64,000 bases of DNA from Aselliscus stoliczkanus (lineage: Eukaryota > Chordata > Mammalia > Chiroptera > Hipposideridae): contig CM066738.1 of assembly GCA_033961575.1 (NCBI GenBank), positions 101,333,478 through 101,397,477 of the forward strand. Reading direction: 5' to 3'. The position numbers and the translations under genes were made by a program. The first letter of the stretch is position 1, and every line of letters starts with the position of its first letter. The notes beneath the pieces are model-generated. The model worked only from the letters and a program-made list of their open reading frames with translations. It did no database searches and had not been told where the DNA came from. Shown one piece after another: positions 25,875 through 38,333 of the stretch.

Positions 25875-26030
25875 ACCAACACTTAATTGAGAGTTTATTG
25901 TACACTGAGCCAAGCATTTTCCATAGATTATTTAATTCTCATAACCGCCCTTTTTTACATATGGGAAAACTGAAGCTCAGAACACTTAAGTAACTTGTTC
26001 AAATTAGTAGCTGATCTGGACAAATTAGTC
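25875..26030 (-). repeat. MIR element, minus strand
   Basis: 'tgtacactgagccaagcatt', 'tatttaattctcataaccgc' and 'atatgggaaaactgaagctc' are the inverse of MIR. Confidence 0.82.
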
Positions 26031-27184
26031 CCAGGCTGCAGGGTCCAGAGGTGACCTCTCTCCTGAGCTGGGTGTCATAGAAGATATGGAAATGATTAAG
26101 ATTTGTATTTGGGCCTTGAAGACAATCAATGTGGAAGAAACATATATACATAGCAATGAATAACATGATATAGAGCATTAAAAGCATCCTAACATACATA
26201 CAATGGGTATTAACTCAATTTCAGGGACTGCAAAAATAGTGGCCTCTTGGAGTTGCTCCTGCCCACAAAAAATATATCAGGCCTTATATAAAGGGGCACC
26301 CACCCTCACTATCCACCAGTCTTGACTCTCAAGCTTGGCCCCAAATCTGGTTTCTCTGTCTTGCAATGTCAGCTTCCTTCTGGGGGAAAATTCCCCATCC
26401 TTGGTTCAGGGTATCCTCAGACGACATTTACAGTGGGCCTCCCAAGCCTGTGAACTTCATTTAATCGGTAGCTCAGAGAGCCACATATAGGCCCAGATGA
26501 GAAGCTGGAAAGAAGACTGCAGACAGAGCCGTAGAAAAGGCTACTGAAATATTTCAGGCAAGAGGTTAAGTGGGAAGGAATTGTTTGTGTTAAGAAATTA
26601 TTCCCTGATCATTCCAGACATTGGTGCAAGTGGACAGAAGTCTGGACAATGTTTCAGACACATGGGAAACTAATGAGAGCCCCTGGTGAGATCTCAGACG
26701 TGGCATGTGTACTGGTTCCTTTAGGACAGCCCAAGAGACACAGGGACACAATGCAGCATCTGGGCTTTCCTGGGACCTCTAGCTCACAGGCGGTAATGAT
26801 GTTCAGACAAATTTGCTCAAGTGGTGGTTCTCAGGAGTTTATCACATGTCAGTCCATATGTAGCTAAACTCAACAAGGATTTCTAGGGCACAGGAATGGA
26901 TGTTCCTGGTGCGAGGTATACTCACTTTAAAAGCAACTTAAGCTCCTCGATGTGTGAAGCATCATTTAGTCAGAAGGGAGAGGCTGCCTTCTCTATATTA
27001 AGTCTACTAATGGGGTTTATGTCATTTATTTATGTCATTTGTTTTCCCTTTTGCAAAATTTAAAAGAGAATGCCTTAGAGCAATAAGTCTGATGGCAAGA
27101 AGGTATAGTTTTGGGCTCTATGATAAAAGTAGTTCTACAGGAAATCTTAAGGGTCACAGGAGGAATCTCCACCATCATACATGC

Positions 27185-27305
27185 CACAATCTGTCTCTGC
27201 TAGTTGACCGTGGAATCCTTAGGGCAGGAATCAGGTCTTAGCTATCCTGAGCTCCTAGGCCAGTGCCTGAAAGATTACAGATATTCAACATGTTTTGGCA
27301 GAATT
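27185..27305 (+). repeat. L2 3' end fragment
   Basis: 'ggaatccttagggcaggaat' and 'ggccagtgcctgaaagatta' resemble an L2 3' end. Confidence 0.6.
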
Positions 27306-27884
27306 GAACTTGGACAGAACACTCCTTGGGAAAAACTGATCTAAGATGCTATCTTACGAGGGTTATGGCTTTCTCTTCTCTTTCTCCTCTTTCTTTTGTT
27401 TTATCTTTTCTGGCCTCCTGTGGGCTTTTGTTCTTCCTCTCCTTCTCCTTTTCTGTATTACAAGGCACAAAAGGAATTATGGAGTAATGAGCAGACAGTA
27501 AGGAGTGTGTAACCCAGTAATGTTTCTTGCATGAAGTAATGACAAATTGATCGCGTTTACCATTTTTTGCCTCCAGGGGCTGAAAATATTCAACTTGATC
27601 TGGAGTAAATAATATGTGTTCTGCTGTTTATGATAAAGAACTGGAGACTCAGCCCATCTAGCCAAGTTATCCAACACTGTCCAATGGTGTAGCTGGAATC
27701 AGAGTCCAGGGACTTCTTGGCAACTCGGCCACCATTTCCAGGATTAGGTGCTGTTCCAGGACATTCATTTTGGATCCTTGCTGAGTGACAACATAGGCCT
27801 CTGTGTTCAGGAGGCCCAAGTGATTCAAAACTGTTAACAAGTATTATACAAAACTGTGGAAACATCATATGAAATATGGGACGG

Positions 27885-28110
27885 GCAACTGTTTTCAAGT
27901 CAGGCGGATCTGAGTTAGAAAGCTGACTCCATCACTTCCTGTATCATGAGCTGATGTGAGTTATATATTAACTTACCTTTCAGTTTCTTCTGAAAAATGC
28001 AATATCATTATCTACTTTGTTAGGGTGATTTTGAACATTAAATGAGATGGATAAAGCACTTGGTATAGTACCTGCTATATAGCAAATGCCCAATAAAGAG
28101 ACATTAATAA
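27885..28110 (+). repeat. MIR element
   Basis: 'tgactccatcacttcctgta', 'cattaaatgagatggataaa' and 'tagtacctgctatatagcaa' follow MIR order. Confidence 0.8.
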
Positions 28111-28188
28111 TGATCACAGTTATACCTGAAGCTAATTAAAAATATATATAAATTAAAAAAAAAAGTTATGTGAAAAAAAGGAAGTTCT

Positions 28189-28213
28189 CTAAAATAAATA
28201 AATAAATAAATAA
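28189..28213 (+). repeat. (AAAT)n short microsatellite
   Basis: About six AAAT units lie in an A-rich stretch. Confidence 0.9.
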
Positions 28214-28399
28214 GTCAGTCTTGGAATATCAGGAGAAATAAAAAAACACAAGAAAGAGTAAAAATATGGTTCAATCCAATATAGACTGTTTCTCCTCCTG
28301 TTTTCAAAATTATAAAAAAAAAAATAATGATCACAGTAGCAATAGTAACAGTAGTAACTATTGTTGTTATTCTCGTCTTCTGCCTTCCTTCAATGCAGA

Positions 28400-28472
28400 A
28401 TTATATATATATATAAAATATATAATTATATATAATATATAGTTATATATGTAATTATATATAATATTATTT
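28400..28472 (+). repeat. AT-rich imperfect palindromic repeat
   Basis: 'aattatatatatatatataa' and following units alternate TATA and AATT text, and the region can fold on itself. It directly adjoins an L1 3' end. Confidence 0.85.
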
Positions 28473-28620
28473 ACTTAAATTTATTGGGGAAACATTGGTT
28501 AATAACATTACATAAATTTCAGGTGTACAACTTTATAATGCATCTGTATACTCTATTGTGTGCTCACCACCCAAAGTGTAGTCTCCTTCCGTCACCATTT
28601 TTTGGACCCCATTTCCTTCT
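28470..28620 (-). mobile_element. L1 3' end fragment, minus strand
   Basis: 'aaatttattggggaaacatt', 'aaatttcaggtgtacaactt' and 'gtgtgctcaccacccaaagt' are the inverse of an L1 3' end of the same broad type as 15054-15144. Boundaries are approximate; the left side merges with an AT-rich repeat. Confidence 0.75.
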
Positions 28621-30188
28621 TCTAAACTATATATTAAATGAGTGTTTATAATAGTTATGATGAAGCACTGTGAAACACTGGAATGCCTGAAGATTAAATA
28701 GTACATTAATTTACATGGACTCAATAATTGAATGTTGACCATGGGGAAGTCACTGATAAGTGCCTTGGGGGACACAAAGAGTCATAAGATAAAAAGGGTT
28801 TAGACCGTCACTGAAGACACAGAACATAAGAAACATTCAACCGCAACATGACCTTTGGAAATAAAATACTCAAGATGACAAAAGGCATTCAGCCTATCAA
28901 AAATTAGCGAAGGATAAGCAGGCCCTACCCAGCATGGTTTAGGAATTCTTTATGGGGTGGGATTTGGATCTCACAGAATGGATAACATCATCTAAAGGAT
29001 GGAAGACCTCTCAGGGTAGAGATCAGGCATAGAGAAAAATATGAAGAGGTATTGTTATCTTGGAGTTAGAGATAAAGCACTGTTTGACTTTTGTTCTATG
29101 ATAATAGACAGCAGTGCCTTATGAACTCGAACCTCTAATTCCCAGGCATCCTTGAACCAGGGATGTCCTAGGAAAACTGCTCAGACACTGTTGTGTCTGA
29201 CTGGGATGGGCTGGATGGTCCTCCTTTGTATGATGAGTCCATGAGCCTGACCCTCTAGGTTGTGAAGACTGGAAGGGCACTAGAAGCAAGAGTGGTTGAT
29301 CCAGCCACCTCTCCCTGGACGAAACTGTGAGCTGGACCAACCAGACACACCTGTTCAGAGCTCTGCACTAACGAACGCCCACTGAGTAGGCAGCTAGCTG
29401 TGCCAGGACAGCTGAGGCGCTGGCAGTTGAGAAAGGTCTGGAGACACCACAATGAACTGAAACCCTGAAAGGGGGAAGGAAACTGGGCTTTGGCCAGACT
29501 CCCGAGAGAAGCAGAGACTTTGGGAGGGGGAGGCGGGCAGGAGGCACTCCCAGGTCTCCCAGTTTCCTGACAGCTCCTCCATTCTAACTCCAGGCATCCT
29601 AACCACAACTTCCTGGACTCTTGAGAGTCAAGTGGTATGTCTGTTCTTTGCAACCAAGTTGTGTTTTTTTCCAGTTATCTTGGCAACAGACAAAATACAC
29701 AACTTAAAATAACAGAATAGTATAGAAGGCTTTTGATTTCGGGGTTAATCACAGGGTTTCCATGATTGCTGTGTGTTTTATCAAAAGCACAGATTTCTGT
29801 TTCATGAACAGAAGTCACTCATGGGTGGTTCAAATATAAATGTTTTCATTAACCTGGAGACACAGCTCTTACCACGTTGAAAATTGGATTCTGTCAACAA
29901 CAGCTGAATGTCCAAGTGTTTTTGATATGGGTGAATTATTTACTGGGAACCTTGAGAAAGAGTTGTAGCTTGAGTTTAAACAAGAAACCAGCTGTATCAG
30001 GCAGAGCAAAGTTAACTGAGGAGTGAGAAAACGTGTTTTACTAGCTATAATGGAAACGCAAATAAAAACCACAATGTGATACCACCTCACATCTGTTAGA
30101 ATGGCTATTATCACAAATTGGTAACCACAATATTGCCATGGGGATATGAAAGACAGTTTGGGGAATATAATCAATAATGTTGTAAAGA

Positions 30189-30268
30189 CTAGCTTGGGAA
30201 GCCAGCGGCCCCGGTTTGGGTCCCACATATGAGGGCCAGTGACACTGCCCTCAAAAAAAGAAAAAAAA
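30189..30268 (+). mobile_element. tRNA-derived SINE, short type, 5' truncated
   Basis: The body is 'ggaagccagcggccccggtt' followed by 'cccacatatgagggccagtg' and 'acactgccctc', then an A-rich tail. Direct repeats 'tgttgtaaaga' lie at 30178-30188 and 30270-30280. It ends at the same internal point as the other short copies. Confidence 0.9.
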
Positions 30269-30401
30269 ATGTTGTAAAGATTTTGTAAGGTGTCAGATGG
30301 GCCCTTATCTTATTAGGGAGATCACTTAATGGATGGTGTAGATGCCTGACCACTGTGCTGTACACCTGAAGCTGAAATAAATAATGAACGTCAACTATAA
30401 T

Positions 30402-30429
30402 TTAATATATATATATATATATATATATA
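30402..30429 (+). repeat. (TA)n dinucleotide microsatellite inside an L1 3' end
   Basis: About 13 TA/AT units sit in the younger L1 insertion, just after 'actataatttaat'. Confidence 0.93.
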
Positions 30430-33164
30430 GTCACAGGATGTGGAGTACAGCATAGGGAATAGAGTCAATGGAATTGGAATACCTTATACGATGTCAGAGG
30501 GGTAGTAGATTGGGGGAGGGAGGTTATCACTTTATGAGTGGTGTAAATGTCTAATTATTACACTGTTTTGTACACCCAAAACTAATAATAATAAAAAAGA
30601 AAGGCTATTATCAATAAGATGAGAAATAACAAGTGTTGGAGAACGTGTGGAGAAAAAGGAACCCTCAAAGACTGCTGGTGGGAATGTAAACTGGTACAGT
30701 CACTATGGAAAACAGTATGAAGGTTCCTCAAAAAAAAAATTAAGACTAGAGATTCCATATAACCCAGCAATCGCTTTTCTGAGCATACACCTGAAAATTT
30801 TGAAAACATTTATCTGTAAAGATATATGCACCCCTATGTTCATTGCAGCATTATTCACAACAGCCAAGACATGGAAACAACCTAAGTGTCCTTTGATGGA
30901 TGATTGGATAAAGATTGGTCCATATTATACAATGGAATATGACTCAGCCATAAGAAAAGATGAAATAGTGACAACATGAATGGATCCTGAGAGTATCGTG
31001 CTAAGCGAAATAAGTCAGATGGAAAAGGACAAGAGCCACTTTACTGACACGTGGGATATAAAACAGAAAGCAACAAACGAATAAGCAAGACAGACAAATT
31101 CATAGGGAGGGTTGGGGGAGGATGAACGGGTAAAGTGGGGTCAAATGTACGATGATGAAAGGAGACTAGATTTTAGGTGGGGAAAACAATGCCATATACG
31201 ATGATATATCAGAGAATTGTACTCTTGAAACCTCTTTAATGTCATTAACCAATGTCCCCCAAATACATTTAATAAAAATGGAAAGAAAACATATTTTATA
31301 AATGTGAGTTTGCTTTAAATAACATGAAGTTCTGTCTCTGGTAACGTGAGTGCATAATTCATGGGCAGTGCCTTGGTGCAGTCTTCTGTCTGACTTTCCG
31401 TGGGGTCTGGTTCCATACTCTCTGTGGGTTCCATTAGAAGGAAGCGATAGGACGGATAAATAGCTGTGTTGCTGTGTCATGCACTTGACCAGCCCTTCCT
31501 GTTAGATTATTAACTGACTCCCCTCCTCTAGACCTTTGGAATGCTTTCTTGCCTGGTCTCCTGATGTAACTTAAGGCCAAGTGGCCCTCAGAAATTGGAC
31601 AGAACAGTTTTTCTCCCCTCCTCCAAGTATGGCATTTATGATAAAGAACAAATGGGGCCATGTGATTAAGTGTGACACGTCACCTTGAAAACTTGCCATG
31701 GTGGCTTTAGTGTTGTTTACTCATACATTCCAAAGCACTGCTTGGCAGTCTAGTGACAAAGGAGTCCTTTCATTTAACTCTAGGGGACAGTCAAACAAGA
31801 GTCCACCAGGAGAACTGGACTCCCTGAGACTATACCACAATTTTAGGGCATCGACTGTACAATGGATGGCATTCAGCTTGGAGGAGGGACTCTCTTCAAT
31901 GGAATTTCAGGCACTACAATGAAGAATCCAGATATTGTGGTGGGAGTGATACTTACGTGTGAGGGAAGGAGTGGGGGTTGCTTTCTGCAGTCTAATAAGG
32001 ACACTAGGTGAGCAGCTGGCTTCTCATGCAGAACAGTGGACTTCTCAAGCCCACTGGACTTGAGGGAACACTCAGCACTGGGGAGACCCCGGATCTCTTC
32101 AAGGACGGACATGTGTTTATGTGGGGTGGTGAGACTACAGGTGTAGATGGGATAGGCCTTCCCAAGGAGCCACAGGTGGTCTAAGGGCCTCCCTTTGGGG
32201 CCAGTATCTTCCCAGGGACCGGCACCCTGGGAGCTTCGGACAGCTGGGAAGAAGGCTATTGGAGAGTGTATGTTACGGAATTAGGGTCTGCTTCTAGATG
32301 GCCCATTTCTACAAGGTAGGGCTTAACCCCAGCAAGGGCTCCCCTGAGTCGAGTGGTAATTCCCAGGACAGTGGGGCGAGACTATCCTGAGGACCGCCCA
32401 GACCTCCGTCAGGTCCAAGGCCGCCCCATCAGTGCCGGCCTGAGCACAGCCCTACTCTCCAATTGTGTTAATGGGCTATGGACTGAATGGCTGGACCCGA
32501 AGCACAGTAATTTCACACAGATCCTGGGATGCCACCTGAAGGGCCTGTTTCTCACCTGTGACTCACTCTGGGAGACGACCATAGCAACACCCTTCCCCAC
32601 TGTGAGAGGAGCAGCTCTGACAGCAGAGTGGACCTTCAGAAGGGCTGGTAGTTCCTGGGTATGTGATTTCCCTGTGGCTTGTTGGCTTCCTTCTGCCAAG
32701 AAGGACCATGACTCTAGTTGGCCACGGCCTCCTGAGCATCCTTCTAGAAGAGCCTCCCAGCAGGTGCTGCCTTCATCCAGCAAACTGCCAATGATGCCCT
32801 TTGCAGTCCCCACCCCACCTTCTTAAGAAGGAGGCTCTGCCTAGACCCACCATCTGAGAAAACCTGGAGACAGGGCCACGGAGCCTTACATGGGCAAGCA
32901 GTGGTGGTGGAAACACAGACAGCAATGCCAGCATTTATTGCCCTCTGTTTGCGCATATCCTTATGCCACTGTGTCCTCTAGCAGAAAACAATAACCCAAG
33001 GGAAAACCACAGACCCAGGACTTGCCTACGCCTCCTCCAAAGACGGCTGTCAGGGGCTTCTTCCCTGTGATGAGGGAAATACAGAATGTGGGGAAGGATG
33101 TTGCTATATGGAGGCGTCGCAGGGCGAGTCACAAGGTGAGAAGCTGCCACTTCCTATGGAGTTT

Positions 33165-33320
33165 CATCGAATCGTTACAAGGAGCAACAAGACAGTCTGT
33201 GATTATCCCCATGTTATAGTTGAAGAAACTGAGTCCCAGGCAGCTGAAGAATCTTGCCCAAAGTCACACTGTGAAGAGGGGTTAGAGTCAGGATTTCAGT
33301 TCCCAAAGTGTGAAGGAGTG
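33165..33320 (-). repeat. MIR element, minus strand
   Basis: 'attatccccatgttatagtt', 'gaagaaactgagtcccaggc' and 'cttgcccaaagtcacactgt' are the inverse of MIR. Confidence 0.82.
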
Positions 33321-33739
33321 TCTGGCTCAGAACAGTCACTGACTAAGATCTGAACTCAGAAAACACAGATATGGATATCCTGATGCCATCATCAGCAGAG
33401 CCCACTTCTGAGCCCAGCAGTGCCAGGTGGGTGGCACACTAGTATGATGGGACCATGTGCTGGGCTGCTCTCTCCTCCCTGGGGGCAGCACCTATCCTGC
33501 TGCCTCCCTGGCTCTACAAGGAGAGCTCTGGACCCATGGTGCTAAATTAGGACACAAAGGTGGGTGAAGCCATTTCCTAAGACATACAGGCCAGGATGTG
33601 GGCAGTCCGCAATTCTGAGGAAGTGCCAGGTTGAAAGGGAGAATTTCAAAATTGCTAGAAAACCTGCTGATGTGTGGAGGAAACCCTTCAAGTCTTGACT
33701 CCTTGAACTGAAGTGTGAACAGCCTTCTCTGCCTGACCC

Positions 33740-33860
33740 TGAACACATCTAACCTACTCTTCAAGGTTCAGCCCAATTTCCCCCTCCTCCTAGGAGCCTT
33801 CTCTTAATTCCCACCTCCCAGGAAGGGATTTCCTCTGCACATCCACATTCCCACTATCTG
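33740..33860 (+). repeat. L2 3' fragment
   Basis: 'cttcaaggttcagcccaatt' and 'taggagccttctcttaattc' are typical of L2 3' regions. Confidence 0.7.
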
Positions 33861-33894
33861 TGTCCGTCTCAAGATTTCTAGAAAAAAACAAGCC

Positions 33895-34175
33895 AAATGA
33901 CAGTGATCCTCAATCCTGGCTGCATGCTGGAATCTACTAGAGTTGTTAAAAAAAAAAAAAAAGATGAAAAAATATTTATACCCAGTCCCAGATTCTAAAT
34001 AACTACATCAGTATCTCTGATGAGGAAAGGAGGGGATTATCACTTTGTGAGGGGTGTAAATGTCTAACTATTACACTGTTTTCTACACCTGAAATTAAAA
34101 AAAAAAAAAAATCTCTGGGGCTGGAACCAGAGAATCAGTATTTCAAAAAATCAGCCAGGATTGAGAACCAGGGCT
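33895..34175 (+). repeat. MER5-like hAT element, split by an L1 3' end
   Basis: 'ctcaatcctggctgcatgct', 'tatacccagtcccagattct' and 'gccaggattgagaaccaggg' resemble a MER5-group element. The insert at 34020-34110 interrupts it. Confidence 0.78.
34020..34110 (+). mobile_element. Very short L1 3' end inserted in a MER5-like element
   Basis: The body is 'attatcactttgtgagggg' then 'tgtaaatgtctaactattac' and an A14 tail. It is flanked by 'atctctg' at 34013-34019 and 34111-34117. The host repeat continues on both sides. Confidence 0.85.
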
Positions 34176-35329
34176 CTAATGCCTTGAAATCTGATGATGT
34201 CTTCTTTCCCCTTCTAGAGGGGCACTCCTCCAGCCCCCTAACCCCTCCGCCTTGCGTAACGGGGCCCTTAGCATGGAGCCCAGGTCTTGCACACAACACT
34301 CATCAGATGTGTGCTGAGTGACTGTACCCTGGCCCGAAATGCTGAACAATACCCCCCATGGGAAATAGGGTATGTTTTGCTTTTATTGTAAGGTAAGAGT
34401 TGTATGTGTGTCATCCTCTGATTTGGGCAACCCGAGAACACGAATTCCAAAGAAAATAAAATTTCCCCATGTTAACATCCCAAGGGAGGAACAGGCTGGG
34501 TTGTTGGTTATCTCCTGCTTTCAATTACGTAGCCTTTAGCCAGATTCCTCTGGGCGCCCCAAGCCTTGTAAATGGCACACTGTCAATTATTTATCTAAAC
34601 AAAGGTAAGCCAGAGGGCAGCATCAAACCCGGGCCTCGTGAACTTGAGCCCAACTCTAAGCCCTTGGAATTCTCTAGCTTACATGACTTGGCTTTGTGGA
34701 TCCAATTTCCCCTAAAAAAAGAAAAACAAGGCACACTGCATACGAGGCCATAAATTCCATTTCAGAAATGAAAGGCACGCCAGAGTGGAGCTGAGAGGAA
34801 GCCGTGCTTTGTTGCTGGTGGCGATTCTGTTGCTAGGCTGCTGAAATCAAACAGCTATGACTCACTGGCAAGGGGGAAGTCCGCTGAATCCCTTCCAGTT
34901 TTGCGCTGTTTCTCCCATCAAAGGATGCATTACCTTCTCTATCACCAAAGGAATAATAAATCCCCTTAAAAGGAACAGGGACCAACCAACAGCGACCTGC
35001 AAATGTAAGTTGAGGAAAGGCCATCTCTCACATGCAAAGAAAGGCTCTTGGTTCATTGTCAGCAAGACAAGTGACGTGAACTGTTGTTCGTGGGATGGGT
35101 TTGTGCCTATTGCCTCTAAGGACCAGCCTGTGATGTGCATATGACACAGCCTGCTGTGTTATGGGTACAGGTGGTGGCTATGGAGTGAGCATTGAGAACT
35201 ACCCATGTGGAAATCAAGCACTTTGCCTTCACCTGCCATAAAGTGTCAGCTGCAGTGAAAGAGTAATTCGGGGATAATAACGCAGCTAGAAATCAGGGTA
35301 CTTGGGTGGAAGAGTGGTAGCCAGAGCAG

Positions 35330-35565
35330 TAGTAACAGCTATTGTTTCATGAGTGCATACTGTGTGCCCCACCATCTTCTGAGTGCCGTGAACTACATAG
35401 CACCATGGAGAGAAGCATTATCCTTGCTTCACAGATCAGGAAACTGAGGCCCAGAGAGGTTAAGTAACTTGCCCGGGTCACACAACCGGTAAGTGACAGC
35501 GCTGAAATCTGTACCCAAACCTCCTGACTTCCAAGCCTGGTTTGCCAATCATACTGTTCTACAAC
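35330..35565 (-). repeat. MIR element, minus strand
   Basis: 'gaaactgaggcccagagagg', 'ttaagtaacttgcccgggtc' and 'ctcctgacttccaagcctgg' are the inverse of MIR. Confidence 0.9.
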
Positions 35566-35649
35566 CTCCCTAGTCCAAGGACTTGAAAATGTTTCTGGAA
35601 CCCACTTCTCTCCTCCAGCCCTGTGGCCAACTAGCTTAAATCAGTGCTT

Positions 35650-36080
35650 AAAATCTCTCACTCTTACCATTTTTATAGCCTCTTCATTCATTCTCCTGCT
35701 TCCAATCTTTCTCTCACCCCATCAAGTGCAGGTATTTAAGTATCTATTTTATTACCCTATGTGATGCTGTGTCTTGGCTCCAATTGTCTGCAAGTCAAGT
35801 CCAATCTTTAGCAAAGGCAGCCCCCCTCCACCATCTCAAGTCTCTTCTCTGTCATTCCCCACCGTGATTTCTATCCAACTCAGGGGATCCCTTTGGTAAA
35901 GCATTCTGTCTCCTCCTTCAGCTCTCATTTGTTTACATGCTTGTCTTTCCATCCAAACCATGAGCTCCTAGGAGGCAAGAGGCTTGTCTTGTTAATTTTT
36001 GTCATTTCCCCAGAATCTGGCAGAAGGTAAATGCTAATATGTTCCATGGCCGATTCACTTACTGACTAAATGAACAGAAT
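35650..36080 (+). repeat. L2 fragment, diverged
   Basis: 'catgagctcctaggaggcaa' and 'caagaggcttgtcttgttaa' followed by 'ggtaaatgctaatatgttcc' match the end of L2. The upstream part is weaker. Confidence 0.65.
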
Positions 36081-36579
36081 CTCAAAGTTGGAAAAACAAT
36101 GAGAATGATCACTGAGTTTTGACAAGTAACTATATGTGCAAGCGATCTCACTATGAACAATCTTAATTCCTATGCTATAGCTTTACAGATTTTCCTTATT
36201 TCTGGAATAACCACAAGAAATTAAATTTTAAAAAATTAAATTCTAGCTAAAAATGTGTTTCCTTGACATTTTAATCTAGACTTATTCCGTTCAAAAGTAT
36301 TTTTCTCAAGTAAATATTAGAGAAGTAGCTAGTCCTAGAATGTCTACCTTTCTCTTTCTTAGCCCAAAGGCAATTTTCTTGATGATCTGAGGAGTCTGGT
36401 TGACCACTACTATTCCCACTTGTTTAAATAAAGGGCTAGTGCCTGGATGATGTTGACCAGCATATTCAATGAGGTGTGCCTTAGGCGTACATCTCATGCC
36501 TCAGGGCCAGGCAGATCCACAGCAAATATTCTCAAATGGTAACCTGCTGGGAGTTTGCAATGTCTTTCGCTGCCTTCCC

Positions 36580-36745
36580 CCCAACGAACTGGAACTTAGC
36601 TAACCTCTCTGCCCACGCTTCAAGGTTCACTCGAGTTTTTCTTCCTCTTTGACTCCATCTCTGGCTCTCTGAGCCAAGCAGGAAGTGACTTCCTCTCCTC
36701 TGAACTTCACAACACTTGCTCTCTGCGCCACTCAGACCCTGTCAA
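36580..36745 (+). repeat. L2 3' fragment
   Basis: 'cgcttcaaggttcactcgag' and 'ttcctctcctctgaacttca' resemble the L2 3' region. Confidence 0.65.
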
Positions 36746-36876
36746 GTATTAGTATGTAGCATATCATAGAGGGAAGGACGCTGCTGTGAGAATGCTGTCC
36801 CTGGGGCCCTTGGGTGGTGAATTTCGCCTTTCTGGGCCTCTGTCTATTCATTGCAAAATAGTTGGGTTACATGGCC

Positions 36877-36879
<3 letters not shown>

Positions 36880-36908
<29 letters not shown>

Positions 36909-36933
36909 AGTGTCACTGGCCCTCATATGTGGA
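36880..36933 (-). mobile_element. tRNA-derived SINE, short type, 5' truncated, minus strand
   Basis: A T23 run (the tail) is followed by 'gagggcagtgtcactggccc' and 'tcatatgtgga'. Direct repeats 'gggttacatggccttt' lie at 36864-36879 and 36934-36949. Confidence 0.9.
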
Positions 36934-37890
36934 GGGTTACATGGCCTTTAAGCTTCCCTCCAGCTTCAAAATTCTATGAAAAATGCCAGATATCTTAATA
37001 TTATTTGAAAGCTCCCTGGAGGGGTGGGGTGGTGGTGGAAGATTAAGTACAAAAGTATAGAACTTTGGGTCACGTTCAAACTATTGAGTTGAAAACAATG
37101 ACTTGGATGTTATGTTCCTCTTCAGTTTCCAAAGGACATGATGGCATCTAAACATGCTACCAAGAGATGGCCCAGCAGGATAAGAGTTACTGTCACTGGG
37201 CCTAATGCCATGGGTTGTATAAACTATGCCATGAAATGTGCATCATGATAAAGTTGGGTTATCGCAATTATACAGACTCAGAATTACACAAAGAAAAACT
37301 ACTTAAACATTCCTTTCAGTCATGACCAACCAGTATGAATTCAAGACACGCTTTAGATTAGCCAAATATACATCCCCTCCTCACTGTGAAAAATAGATGC
37401 TTGAATATAATTCCTCTGAGGATGAGCTTGAAACTATAAACAATTTGGCAAAAGAAAGGGAGACTTGGAGAACTAGCATTTTTCTTACGAAATTACACAA
37501 TTTCATATCTTTTAAAATAATTTATGAAGACAGGTTAAAATGAGAACAAAATAAGAGAATCATTCAATGGAAAAGATAGATATAGCAGGAATTTAGGTGA
37601 AAGAGAGCTTCTATAGTTGAGCAGCATGCTTAGGGATAAGGTTCCTGGCAGCTGATCCCCAAAAGGGAACTATGATGAGTTAGTTCTAATATACTTTTGT
37701 ATAAGAGATAAGAAATGTAACAAAGGGATGTTCACCACTCAGAGCCCCAAAGGGAAACAGAAGGCACATTAAGATTAGGATAATCCAAGGAGGGGTTGTT
37801 CACGAAGTGACTAAAGTAAAAATATGTGAATAGAGGGGTGTAGGGGAGCCATTGGGCAAATGCAGGGACTTGGGGCTGACCAGAGAGAGT

Positions 37891-38333
37891 TGTTATGGTT
37901 GAATAGTGGCCCTGAAGTCCCATCCCCAAATTCATGTCCACCCCAGGAACCTCAAAACATGGCTTTATTTGGAAATAGGGCCTTGCAGATGTAAATAAGG
38001 ATCAAGATGAGATTATACTGGATTAGAATGGGTCCTCAATCCAATGACAGAGCCATTGTCAGAAACAGAAGAGGATGGGAAGACAGAGATACAGAGAAAG
38101 CAACCATTTAAAGATGGAGGCAGAGATTGCAGTGATGTGTTTACAAACCTTGGCAACCACCAGAAGCTAAGAGAAAAGTATGGGATAGTGAATTAATTCC
38201 TTAGAACCTCCAGAAGGAACTGACCCTGAGGATGCCTTGAGTTTAGACCAAAATTGTAAGACCATAAATTTCTGTTGTTTTAAGCTACCCAGTTTGTGGT
38301 AATTTGTTGTGGCAGACCCAGGAAACTAATATA
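37891..38333 (+). mobile_element. MaLR (MLT1-like) solitary LTR
   Basis: It begins 'tgttatggttgaatagtggc' and ends 'caggaaactaatata'. Internal landmarks 'ggctttatttggaaataggg', 'gatgagattatactggatta', 'accataaatttctgttgttt' and 'taagctacccagtttgtggt' are MaLR LTR motifs. It is diverged, with no internal genes. A run of nine C follows immediately at 38334. Confidence 0.85.

Larger units (their letters stand above)
30114..30602 (+). mobile_element. Younger L1 3' end inserted in the older L1
   Basis: It is flanked by 11-bp direct repeats 'ggctattatca' at 30103-30113 and 30603-30613, which are both host-L1 sequence. The insert has the same 3' end family as 20641-21017 ('gtgtaaatgtctaattatta', 'gtacacccaaaactaataat') and carries a TA microsatellite at 30402-30429. 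It is itself interrupted by a SINE at 30189-30268. Confidence 0.9.
30040..31285 (+). mobile_element. Old L1 3' portion, interrupted by a younger insertion
   Basis: It contains the L1 ORF2 3' end: 'aaccacaatgtgataccacc', 'tgctggtgggaatgtaaact', 'acccagcaatcgcttttctg', 'attcacaacagccaagacat' and 'caatggaatatgactcagcc'. It ends 'gtcattaaccaatgtccccc' plus an A-rich tail. ORF2 is broken by stops. The element is split at 30114-30602 by another L1 3' end. Confidence 0.9.

Noticed and set aside
26270..26330. TATA-like sequence 'ccttatataaaggggcaccc' as a promoter
   Set aside because: No exon, CpG enrichment or transcript structure follows it; a chance match or LTR remnant is more likely.
32353..32826. 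Overlapping open frames of 157 (plus) and 134 (minus) codons
   Set aside because: GC-richer unique sequence gives long chance frames on both strands; no domain, no splice context and no family resemblance was seen.
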